Assembly (NCBI GenBank): GCA_020636495.1
Contig: JACJXQ010000008.1
Span: 310,001 to 374,000 of the forward strand
Reading direction: 5' to 3'
Source of the DNA: Chitinophagales bacterium
GTDB taxonomy: Bacteria; Bacteroidota; Bacteroidia; Chitinophagales; Chitinophagaceae
DNA: 64,000 nt
Numbering within the stretch: the first letter of the stretch is position 1; the number at the start of each line of letters is the position of its first letter. The position numbers and the translations under genes were made by a program. Under the pieces are notes generated by a model. The model was not told the DNA's origin, ran no database searches, and saw only the letters and a program-made list of their open reading frames with translations. Below are positions 40,840 through 50,400 of this stretch, one piece after another.

Positions 40840-42648
40840 ATGAATATACGTAATATAGCGATCATCGCACACGTTGACCACGGTAAAACCACCCTGGTAG
40901 ATAAGATCTTACACACCACAAAAGTTTTCCGCGACAACCAGGAAACAGGTGAGCTGATCATGGACAGCAACGACCAGGAAAAAGAAAGGGGTATCACCAT
41001 CTTTAGTAAAAACGCTTCTGTTACTTACAAAGACGTTAAGATAAACGTGATAGATACTCCGGGCCACGCCGATTTTGGTGGTGAGGTAGAGCGCGTACTG
41101 AAAATGGCTGATGGTGTGATATTGTTGGTGGATGCTTTTGAAGGGCCGATGCCGCAAACGCGTTTCGTACTGCAGAAGGCGTTGCAACTGAACCTGCTGC
41201 CTATCGTTGTTATCAACAAGGTAGACAAGCCTAACTGCCGTCCTGACGAGGTGCACGATGCTGTATTCGAATTATTCTTCCAACTGGATGCTACAGAAGA
41301 GCAGTTGGATTTCACTACCCTGTATGGTTCTTCAAAGCAAGGCTGGTTCAACACCTCTCTGGAACCAACAGAAGGTATTGAGACTCTGCTGGATACGATA
41401 CTGGAAAAAGTACCTGAGCCGAAGGTAACTGAAGGTAATTTGCAGATGCAGATCACCTCGCTGGACTACTCAAGCTTCCTGGGCCGTATAGCTATAGGAA
41501 AAGTAACACGTGGAACGCTGAAAGAAGGTATGAATGTGAACCTGTGCAAAACAGACGGCACATTTGTACGGAGCAAAGTAAAAGAGCTGTACGTATTTGA
41601 GGGTATGGGCAAGAAGCGCGTGGAAGAAGTACAGGCCGGTGACCTTTGTGCAGTAGTAGGTATCGAAGGTTTCCAGATAGGAGAGACAATAGCTGATTTT
41701 GAGAATCCTGAAGCACTGGAGGTTATCTCTATTGATGAGCCTACCATGAACATGCAGTTCAGCATCAACAACTCACCCTTCTTTGGTAAAGAAGGTAAGT
41801 TTGTTACCAGCCGCCACATCAGGGACAGGCTGATGAAAGAACTGGAAAAGAACCTGGCATTGAGGGTAATGGATACGGACGATGCGGATAAATTCCTGGT
41901 TTATGGCCGTGGTATCATGCACCTGAGTGTACTGGTAGAAACTATGCGCCGCGAGGGCTATGAACTGACAGTAGGACAACCACAGGTAATTGTAAAAGAA
42001 ATAGACGGTAAAAAATCTGAACCATACGAGATACTGGTAGTAGATGTGCCGAGCGAATACAGCGGTAAGGTGATAGACCTGGTAACGCAGCGCAAAGGCG
42101 AAATGCTGATCATGGAGAGCAAAGGCGAAATGCAGCACCTGGAGTTTGAGATCCCATCTCGTGGTATGATAGGCCTGCGTTCGCAGATGCTGACCAACAC
42201 TGCAGGTGAAGCTGTAATGGCGCACCGTTTTAACGAATACAAGCCATGGAAAGGCCCGATACCCGGACGTAACAACGGTGTGTTGATATCAAAAGGTACA
42301 GGTACTACTACAGGTTATTCAATAGACAAGTTGCAGGACAGGGGTTCTTTCTTCGTAGATCCGGGTGAAGAAGTATATGCAGGTATGATCATCGCCGAGC
42401 ACATCAAGCCGGGCGACCTGAACGTGAACGCGATAGAAGGTAAGAAACTGACCAACCACCGTGCCAGCGGTAGTGATGACGCTACACGCATCGCACCTAA
42501 GATCGTGATGTCATTGGAAGAATGTATGGAGTACATTCAGCAGGACGAGTGCATCGAGGTAACGCCAAAGAACATCAGGCTGAGGAAAATACAGCTGAAC
42601 GAAGAAGACCGCAAGAAGTACGAAAAAATGATGAAGGCAGAAGCCTAA
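40840..42648 (+). CDS. typA: Ribosome-associated translational GTPase TypA/BipA
   Basis: Encodes 602 residues, full family length. The GTPase domain shows G1 AHVDHGKTTL (10-19), switch II DTPGHADFGGEVERVL, and NKVDKP (G4). EF-G-like domains and the BipA-specific C-terminal domain follow (PSRGMIGLRSQMLTNTAGEAVM, PGRNNGVLISKGTGTTTGYS, KKLTNHRASGSDDATRI). It acts on ribosome assembly and stress or low-temperature translation. A leader hairpin precedes it and a strong terminator follows. Confidence 0.96.
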   Translation: MNIRNIAIIAHVDHGKTTLVDKILHTTKVFRDNQETGELIMDSNDQEKERGITIFSKNASVTYKDVKINVIDTPGHADFGGEVERVLKMADGVILLVDAFEGPMPQTRFVLQKALQLNLLPIVVINKVDKPNCRPDEVHDAVFELFFQLDATEEQLDFTTLYGSSKQGWFNTSLEPTEGIETLLDTILEKVPEPKVTEGNLQMQITSLDYSSFLGRIAIGKVTRGTLKEGMNVNLCKTDGTFVRSKVKELYVFEGMGKKRVEEVQAGDLCAVVGIEGFQIGETIADFENPEALEVISIDEPTMNMQFSINNSPFFGKEGKFVTSRHIRDRLMKELEKNLALRVMDTDDADKFLVYGRGIMHLSVLVETMRREGYELTVGQPQVIVKEIDGKKSEPYEILVVDVPSEYSGKVIDLVTQRKGEMLIMESKGEMQHLEFEIPSRGMIGLRSQMLTNTAGEAVMAHRFNEYKPWKGPIPGRNNGVLISKGTGTTTGYSIDKLQDRGSFFVDPGEEVYAGMIIAEHIKPGDLNVNAIEGKKLTNHRASGSDDATRIAPKIVMSLEECMEYIQQDECIEVTPKNIRLRKIQLNEEDRKKYEKMMKAEA

Positions 42649-42673
42649 AATCATAAGATAATAGTACAGTTTT

Positions 42674-42705
42674 AATCCCCGGGAATATTTTCCGGGGATT
42701 TTTTA
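42674..42705 (+). terminator. Terminator of typA
   Basis: AATCCCCGG / CCGGGGATT (42674-42682, 42692-42700) followed by a TTTTT run, 25 nt after the typA stop. Confidence 0.9.
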
Positions 42706-42840
42706 TTTGCGCCTGCAAACGAAAATGTCATTTTGTTCGTCAGATAAAATAAAATACTGATAATTTATTATCGACAATCGTAGCATTATTGCTACTTTTA
42801 TCTACTCAAATAGTTAATTTCTTATTAAAATTCAGAAGTC

Positions 42841-45800
42841 TTGAAAAAGTTTACTTTTCTGGCGATTTGCTTATTGGTTCTGTCAGCATCATTATTTTCC
42901 AGTAATGCAAAGGCATCGCATGCTGCAGGTGGTGAATTAGTGTACGAATGGCTGCAGGGTACGACCTACAGATTTTACTTTAAATTTTATCGTGACTGTT
43001 CCGGAAGTGCCGAGCCCGGCGCAGTTACCCTTTGCTTCAATAACCCCTGTACCAATACAAGTGGCAGCAGGACCATGCAGAAGCTAACAACCCTTCCGGG
43101 CAACCTGCCTAATGGCGCACAAGTATCAACAGGCTGTGCTAACCAGAAAAACACCTGCGATAGTCTCCAGTCTCCTATACCTGGATACAGGGAGTGGTGG
43201 TACAGTGTTGACTATACATTGCCATCAGCCTGTTCCAGCTGGACATTTTCGGTTACAGTTGCTGTAAGAAATCCATCGGCAAATATTGTTGGCCTGCCTA
43301 ACTTTTATGTTGAAACGGTATTGAACAGTGTAGATGCGCCGGGTAACTCGTCCCCGGTATTTTCTGTTAAGCCGGTACCTTATGTTTGCCTTAACCAGTT
43401 CTACAATTATAACAATGGTGGTGTTGACCCGAACGGAGACTCTGTGGCATTTGAAGTATTAACACCGTTGACCAGCAGTGGTAACTGTGCTTCCAGTCCT
43501 TCAAGCTGCTCTTACCAATCCGCTTCGCCTTCGTTGTCTATTCCTACTAATCCATTCCAGACCAACAATACATTTACGATCAGTAACACAACAGGAGAGC
43601 TGGGCTTTACTCCGGCCCTGCTGGGTGCGCATACTGTTTCTATAAGGGCTAAGGAATACAGGAACAGTGTTTTTATAGGCTCTGTGATGAGGGATATCCA
43701 GGTGCAGGTGATCACCTGTACCGGTACCAACACCACTCCTACCATTACTAACGACCCGGCCAGTGTATCAGGCGCGGCAACGTATAGTGGTGGTACGGTA
43801 ATCGGTTGTGCGACAAAACAATTTTCTTTCTGTTTTGACATAAAATCTACTGACACAGCAGCGCATCTTGTTGCTACTGATAACCATGGCGTAGCAATGC
43901 CGGGTTCTACTATCAGCTACACCAACCTCCAGAAAGATTCAGTAAGAGCTTGTGTAACATGGACACCATCTGCAACGGATACAGGCACACGTGTGTTCGT
44001 TGTAACAGTAAAAGATTCCAGTTGCGCCTCAGGTGGCGTACCTATCAACTATGCTATTACGGTGCCGTTGTATGTATGGGCTGTTACCAAAGCAATAAAA
44101 GATACAACCATATGTGCAGGACAAAGTGTAACACTGAACGCAGTAGGCGGTACACAATATGTATGGTCGGTTGTGCCGGGCGGTTCCCCAATTAACTCAT
44201 TGAGTTGTACAGCCTGTAAAAACCCCGTGGCTACACCATCAACAACAACACGCTATGTAGTTAACTCGAACAGTGCACAGATATGCGGTCAGAATACAGA
44301 CACGCTGACTGTTACGGTATTACCATTGCCCAATGCAACTGCAACCAGCAACAGTCCCGTTTGTCCGGGTGATACATTGAAACTATACGGAGGAACAGTA
44401 GCCGGTGCTACCTACAGTTGGACCGGGCCGAATAGTTTTACATCAACATCGCAAAACCCGGTGATACCTAATGCTTCTACAGTTAACTCCGGTTTCTATG
44501 GCCTTACAGTAACAGGAAGCAATGGTTGTGTTTCTGATGTGTTCAATATGCAGGTGTATGTAGGCCCGCCTGCGGGCCCTGCCGCATCCAGCAACAACCC
44601 TGTATGTTTGAATAATCAATTGATACTGACAGCATCTACCGTTTCGGGAACAACCGTGACCTATCACTGGAGTGGCCCTAATGGATTTACTTCGACATCA
44701 CAGAACCCCATACGCAATAATGTGACCTATGCAGATTCAGGTAAGTATTTTGTTTATGCAATAAAAGATGGTTGTCAGTCTTTCTCGGATAGTGTAAGTA
44801 TTACAGTCAATCCATTACCTGCGGCACCGGTAGCAACACTTGATACGGTAAGATATTGCCAGAACGTGGTAGCCAGTCCGCTGACAGCAACAGGTACTAA
44901 CCTGAAATGGTATAATGTACCTACGGGAGGAACCGGATCTTCAACACTCAGCCCGTCAACACTGGTAGCAGGTACATTCAAATATTATGTTTCGCAGACA
45001 GATGGTAATGGTTGTGAAGGACCGCGTGATTCGGTGGTAGCCATAATTACTGCTAAACCTAATGCGCCAACTGTTGTTGCGAATCAATCATACTGCCAGG
45101 GCGCTACCATACCCCAGCTGACAGCGACAGGAACCAACCTGAAATGGTATGTAGTGCCTATCGGAGGTTCGCCCTTATCCAGTGCGCCTACACCTAGCTC
45201 AGCCACACCTGGCAACTCTACCTATTTCGTATCACAAACCAACGGCTCAACCGGTTGCGAAAGTGACCGTGCTTCAATAACAATAACCATATATGCTACC
45301 CCAGCTGCGCCAACTATTGTGTCGCCGGTGTTCTATTGTGTGGGCGGACCGGCAACACCTACACTTGCTTCGCAGGTAACTGGCAGCAACCTGAAATGGT
45401 ATACTGTTCCCACAGGAGGATCCGGCAGCACTACCGCTCCTGTAGTAAGTACATCTGTGCCAACAAATGATACTTATTATGTATCGCAGACATTGAATAC
45501 TTGTGAAGGTGCCAGGGGTATGATAATAGCAGTTGTACAGGCCAACCCGGCCCCGCCGCTGACAAATGATACCACTTTCTGCCAGTTTGCACCTTCGGGC
45601 GCGCTGACCGCAACCGGGCAAAACCTGAAATGGTATACCTCATCATCAGGAGGTACGGGTAGCACAACGGCTCCTACGCCTTCTACAGCTTCGGCAGGTA
45701 CATTCAAATATTATGTATCACAAACCATCAATGGTTGTGAAAGTCCGCGCGACTCAATAACTGTAACGGTGAATGCCAAACCGCAACCACCTGTTGGCAA

Positions 45801-47292
45801 CGACGATTCAATATGCCAGTATACCACACCGGTTGCTATCACAGCTACTGGTTCTAATCTGCGTTGGTATGATACAGCAGTAGGTGGTTTCGCCAGCACA
45901 ACTGCTCCGGTACCGGCAACCACCATACCGGGTACCTATTTCTGGTATGTAAGCCAGGTGATCAATGGTTGTGAAAGTGATCGTGATACCGTAGAAATAG
46001 AAATAGTACCGCAGCCAGCTGCGCCGACATCTGATACGGTAGAGTATTGCCTGGGAGGTATTGCCCAACCGTTGACGGCGATGGGAACGAACCTGCTGTG
46101 GTATACAGTGCCCGTGGGAGGAGTAGGTAGCCCGACAGCGCCAACACCACTCACTACCACTATCGGTTATACAAATTATTATGTATCGCAAACGATCAAT
46201 AATTGTGAAAGTCCGCGTGATACGCTTACCGTGAAAGTGGACACGTTTGTAACCGTGAATCTTGTGATAAGCGATAAGATATTCTGTCTTACAGATACTA
46301 TCGAGGTGAGCCAGACAGGTAAGATGCCGGACACCAGTGCATTTACTTGGACATGGGGGGGCGGTAATGTTATCAGCGGTGATACATCAGGTCCGTATAC
46401 TGTGAAATGGGATACGGCAGGCATAAAAACGATAACCGTATATGCTGAGAACAATGGATGTAAAGCATCTGATACTGCTAAGGTTGAGGTGTTGCCGTTG
46501 CCGGAATCTTATTTCAATATGGATGCGGAAGTGTGTGTGGGCAAGCCATTGACGATGAACCTGGATACTGTTCTTAAAGGGGTATCCATGTACAGCTACA
46601 AGTGGGATAGTGAGACCAGTGTAATCGCGCTCAGGTCTGGCGGTGGATTTACGATGAAATGGAATACTGTTGGCAAACACATTGTAACACAAACGACGAT
46701 ATCCGATTCCGGTTGCGTTTCTCCTGTTTTTGCAGATACTGTTAATGTGAGGGATGACCCGAATGCGAAGATCATCAGGCCTGATGATAATAAAATTTGC
46801 ACAAGGACAGAACTGACTTTGAAAGGAGAACCGATCACTACTGGTGGATTCTATCAATATGAATGGTCGCCGGCAGAGCTATTCCTGAACAACAAAAGCA
46901 TAGAGGTAACAGCTAAACTGTCCAGTTCGGGTTACGTGAAAATGACCGTTACCGATGAATATGGTTGTACAGGATCTGACAGTATTTATGTTGCCGTTAA
47001 GCTTTGCTGTAAAGCAATATTACCAAGCGCGTTCTCGCCAAACAACGATGGCAGGAACGACAAGTTTGGTATCATCTCCAGCGGTAACTACAGGATCTCA
47101 GCCTTCAGGATCGTGAACAGGTACGGACGCGAAGTGTTCAGTACTAAGAACCAGCACGATCGTTGGGACGGAACCGTGAACGGCGAGCCGCAGGGCATTG
47201 GCACCTATTACTACTACATCAAATATTCATGCGAAGATGATGATGCAGACAATGAAGTAGAAGAAAGAGGTGATGTCACCCTGATCAGGTAA
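42841..47292 (+). CDS. Giant cell-surface adhesin with Ig-like repeats and type B T9SS sorting domain (copy 1)
   Basis: Encodes 1483 residues beginning with a TTG start (FTFLAICLLVLSASLFSSNA signal peptide). Order: conserved N-terminal domain (ASHAAGGELVYEW, FKFYRDC, PIPGYREWWYS, VKPVPYVCLNQFYNYNNGG); a second beta-rich module; two Ig-like modules (TYSWTGPNSFTSTSQNP; YHWSGPNGFTST); six tandem about 78-84 residue repeats each with LKWY ... PTGG ... YYVSQT ... CESPRD; further PKD/Ig-like modules; and a C-terminal sorting domain from LPSAFSPNNDGRNDKFGI. It is probably exported by T9SS and surface-anchored. Tandem paralogue of the next gene. Ligand unknown. Confidence 0.9.
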   Translation: MKKFTFLAICLLVLSASLFSSNAKASHAAGGELVYEWLQGTTYRFYFKFYRDCSGSAEPGAVTLCFNNPCTNTSGSRTMQKLTTLPGNLPNGAQVSTGCANQKNTCDSLQSPIPGYREWWYSVDYTLPSACSSWTFSVTVAVRNPSANIVGLPNFYVETVLNSVDAPGNSSPVFSVKPVPYVCLNQFYNYNNGGVDPNGDSVAFEVLTPLTSSGNCASSPSSCSYQSASPSLSIPTNPFQTNNTFTISNTTGELGFTPALLGAHTVSIRAKEYRNSVFIGSVMRDIQVQVITCTGTNTTPTITNDPASVSGAATYSGGTVIGCATKQFSFCFDIKSTDTAAHLVATDNHGVAMPGSTISYTNLQKDSVRACVTWTPSATDTGTRVFVVTVKDSSCASGGVPINYAITVPLYVWAVTKAIKDTTICAGQSVTLNAVGGTQYVWSVVPGGSPINSLSCTACKNPVATPSTTTRYVVNSNSAQICGQNTDTLTVTVLPLPNATATSNSPVCPGDTLKLYGGTVAGATYSWTGPNSFTSTSQNPVIPNASTVNSGFYGLTVTGSNGCVSDVFNMQVYVGPPAGPAASSNNPVCLNNQLILTASTVSGTTVTYHWSGPNGFTSTSQNPIRNNVTYADSGKYFVYAIKDGCQSFSDSVSITVNPLPAAPVATLDTVRYCQNVVASPLTATGTNLKWYNVPTGGTGSSTLSPSTLVAGTFKYYVSQTDGNGCEGPRDSVVAIITAKPNAPTVVANQSYCQGATIPQLTATGTNLKWYVVPIGGSPLSSAPTPSSATPGNSTYFVSQTNGSTGCESDRASITITIYATPAAPTIVSPVFYCVGGPATPTLASQVTGSNLKWYTVPTGGSGSTTAPVVSTSVPTNDTYYVSQTLNTCEGARGMIIAVVQANPAPPLTNDTTFCQFAPSGALTATGQNLKWYTSSSGGTGSTTAPTPSTASAGTFKYYVSQTINGCESPRDSITVTVNAKPQPPVGNDDSICQYTTPVAITATGSNLRWYDTAVGGFASTTAPVPATTIPGTYFWYVSQVINGCESDRDTVEIEIVPQPAAPTSDTVEYCLGGIAQPLTAMGTNLLWYTVPVGGVGSPTAPTPLTTTIGYTNYYVSQTINNCESPRDTLTVKVDTFVTVNLVISDKIFCLTDTIEVSQTGKMPDTSAFTWTWGGGNVISGDTSGPYTVKWDTAGIKTITVYAENNGCKASDTAKVEVLPLPESYFNMDAEVCVGKPLTMNLDTVLKGVSMYSYKWDSETSVIALRSGGGFTMKWNTVGKHIVTQTTISDSGCVSPVFADTVNVRDDPNAKIIRPDDNKICTRTELTLKGEPITTGGFYQYEWSPAELFLNNKSIEVTAKLSSSGYVKMTVTDEYGCTGSDSIYVAVKLCCKAILPSAFSPNNDGRNDKFGIISSGNYRISAFRIVNRYGREVFSTKNQHDRWDGTVNGEPQGIGTYYYYIKYSCEDDDADNEVEERGDVTLIR
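44820..46260 (+). repeat. Six Ig-like coding repeats in giant adhesin copy 1
   Basis: The YYVSQT anchors (FVSQ or WYVSQ variants) start at 44983, 45223, 45475, 45709, 45943 and 46177: spacings 240, 252, 234, 234 and 234 nt. Each repeat also has LTATG.NLKWY and GC.S.RD. Nucleotide identity between repeats is moderate, so they are old rather than freshly expanded. Confidence 0.85.
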
Positions 47293-47314
47293 ATGAATTA
47301 ATGAAAGACTATTC

Positions 47315-47343
47315 AAGCCTCCCTAACCCTAGGGAGGCTTTTT
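47315..47343 (+). terminator. Terminator of giant adhesin copy 1
   Basis: AAGCCTCCCT / AGGGAGGCTT (47315-47324, 47331-47340) followed by TTT, 22 nt after the stop. It separates the two giant genes into independent units. Confidence 0.85.
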
Positions 47344-47461
47344 CATGCTCGCAATATTAACCGTCAGTTTATAGTGTTTAATTAGCGTGGTTTACATATT
47401 ATTATATTCACCACATTCTTCTTACTTTTATTTAAGCTATTACTAACTAAACTTATAGATC

Positions 47462-50400
47462 TTGAAAAGACTAGTTTATACCTCTGTCGCGGCTGTATTT
47501 TTATTGATGACCTTGACGGGCTTTAAGGCAAAAGCGTCGCATGCTGCGGGTGGTGAATTAATATATCAATGGGTAAGTGATTCTACTTACAGGTTCTATT
47601 TTAAATTTTACAGGGACTGTACGGGTATACCGGAGCCGGGCACGGTAAACTTATGCGCATACAGTACCTGCACTAACCAGAACTTTAATACTACCATGAA
47701 CAAGCTGACCACACTACCCGGAGGTATTCCCAACGGTAGCCAGGTAGCAACAGGTTGTGCCAATCAGCCCAGTACCTGTCAGAATACTTCATCACCAATT
47801 CCGGGTTACCGGGAATGGTGGTACAGTGCAGACGTGACATTGACACACAAGTGTAATTACTGGCAGTTCGGCGTAAGTATCAATGCCAGGAACCCGTCGG
47901 TAAACATTGTTTCAGGAAACTTTTATGTAGAAGTAAGATTGAACAACCAACTAGCACAGGGCAACTCTTCGCCTGTATTTTCAGTAAAGCCGGTACCCTA
48001 TGTTTGCCTGAACCAGTTTTACAAATATAATAATGGTGGTGTTGACCCGGATGGAGATTCGGTAGCGTTCCAGGTGGTTAATCCATTAGCTGCGGGCAAT
48101 TGTGTGGGTACAGCAGCTAATTGTAGCTTTCAGTCAGGGACTCCTGCCTATTCGATACCCAACAATCCTTTTCAAACCAATAATACATTTGCTATCAGCG
48201 CTACTACAGGTGAAATGTCATTCACGCCCGGATTACTGGGCTCGCAAACCGTGGCAATAAAAGCTAATGAATATCGGAATGGTGTTTTCATAGGTTCGGT
48301 AATGAGGGACATACAGGTGCAGGTGCTTAACTGTAATGGTAGTGGTGTTACACCTACCTTAAATACAGACTCTGCCAGTGTTACGGGTTCAGGCGTATAT
48401 TCTAACGGTAGCATTACAGCATGTGCTACAAAAGCGTTTACCTTCTGTTTTGATATAAAATCAACAGATACGGCAGCTAAACTTGTTGTTACGGATAACA
48501 GTGGCGTAGCAATGCCGGGTTCTTCTATTTCATATACAAACCTGCAAACAGATTCTATCAGGGGTTGCGTTTCATGGACGCCTTCTCCTACCGATACAGG
48601 TAATCGTGTTTTCGTGGTTACTGTAAAGGATTCAAGTTGTAACTCTGCCGGTGTTGTTATCAACCATGTCATCACAGTACCGGTATATGTTTGGGCTGTT
48701 ACCCATGCGTTGAAGGACACAGCCATTTGTACGGGAGACAGTACGGTACTCATCGGCCTTGGAGGTACGGCATATGTATGGTCTGTTGTTCCGGGCGGAT
48801 CGCCGATCAGTTCTCTGAGCTGTACCTCATGTAAATCACCAGTTGCCAAACCAACAGTTACAACCAGCTACATTGTCAACTCCAACAGCGCGAGTGTCTG
48901 CAACCAAAATACAGATACGGTAACTGTTACCGTCATACAACAGGGAGTTAGCGCCACCAGCAATTCCCCGGTTTGCCCCGGCGATACACTGAAACTATTC
49001 GCGGGTGTATCCGGTGTATACTACAATTGGACCGGGCCAAACGGGTTTACTTCAACCTTGAAAAACCCGGTGATACCCAATGCACAAAGTATCAATGCAG
49101 GATTTTACGGGTTATCAGTTAATAATGGTACCTGCTCTTCGCAGGTATTCAATCTACAGGTTCTCGTAGCTGTTCCCGCAGGCCCTAACGCTTCCAGCAA
49201 CAGCCCGGTATGTGCGGGCAACCAGATCATTCTTACCGCGTCGACAATACAAGGAACCAACGTAACGTATCATTGGTCGGGCCCGAATAGTTTTACGTCG
49301 ACACAGCAGAATCCGGTCATAAATAATTCAACCTCTGCAAATGCGGGCAAATATTATGTGTATGCTGTAAAAGACGGATGCGTAACGAATACTGATAGCG
49401 TAACAATTACAGTTAATGCTGTACCGTTGGCACCAGTCGTCTCGCCGGATACTACAGGTTTATGCCAGTCTGTGGTGGCGTCGGCACTGACTGCAACGGG
49501 TACCAATCTGCAATGGTATACCGTACCAACAGGAGGTACAGGTAGCTCTACACTTATTCCTTCTACCTCTAGCCCGGGTGTGACGAGGTATTACGTATCG
49601 CAAACGGTAAATGGTTGTGAAAGTTCAAGAGATACCGCAACAGTTATCATAACAGCGAAACCGTCGAACCCTACTGTTACGTCTAACCAGGGTTTTTGTC
49701 AGAACGCAGTTGTCGGGCCGCTCTCTGCAACGGGTACCAATATCAAATGGTATGTAGTGCCTACAGGGGGAGCGCCGTTGACCAACCCGCCAACACCATC
49801 TACATCCACACCGGGTAACACAGTTTTCTTCGTATCGCAAACCAGCAGTACTACAGGTTGTGAGAGCGATCGTGTGCCGGTGACAGTAACGATATATGCA
49901 ACTCCGGCACCACCGGCTATTACTTCGCCCATAAATTATTGTGTGGGTGGGCCGGCTACACCAAGCATAGCATCGCAGGTAGCGGGCAGCAACCTGAAAT
50001 GGTATACAGTACCTACAGGAGGTATTGGCAGCAGCACAGCCCCTGTGGCTAACACTTCCACTGCTACTATAGATACATATTATGTATCGCAGACACAAAA
50101 TACCTGCGAAGGGCCAAGGGGTATGATCATCGTAAATGTCATTGCTAATCCTGCGCCTCCGCAAACGAATAATGTCACGTATTGCCAGTTTGGTATTGCC
50201 GGTCCGCTGGCTGCCAACGGGCAGAACCTGTTATGGTATGCTGCAGCAACGGGAGGTACGGGCAAAACGGTAGCACCAGTACCATCTACATCAGTTGCCG
50301 GTACGTTCAAATATTATGTATCGCAAACAGTGAACGGTTGTGAGAGTGAGAGAGACTCAATAGTAGTAACCGTAAATCCGAAACCACAACCTCCGGTTGG

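Noticed and set aside
39973..41516. CACGTGGAA-containing words at 39973 (recX) and 41503 (typA) as further parS sites
   Set aside because: Each keeps only the right half-site and has two or more departures from the consensus. They may be chance within RGT codons.
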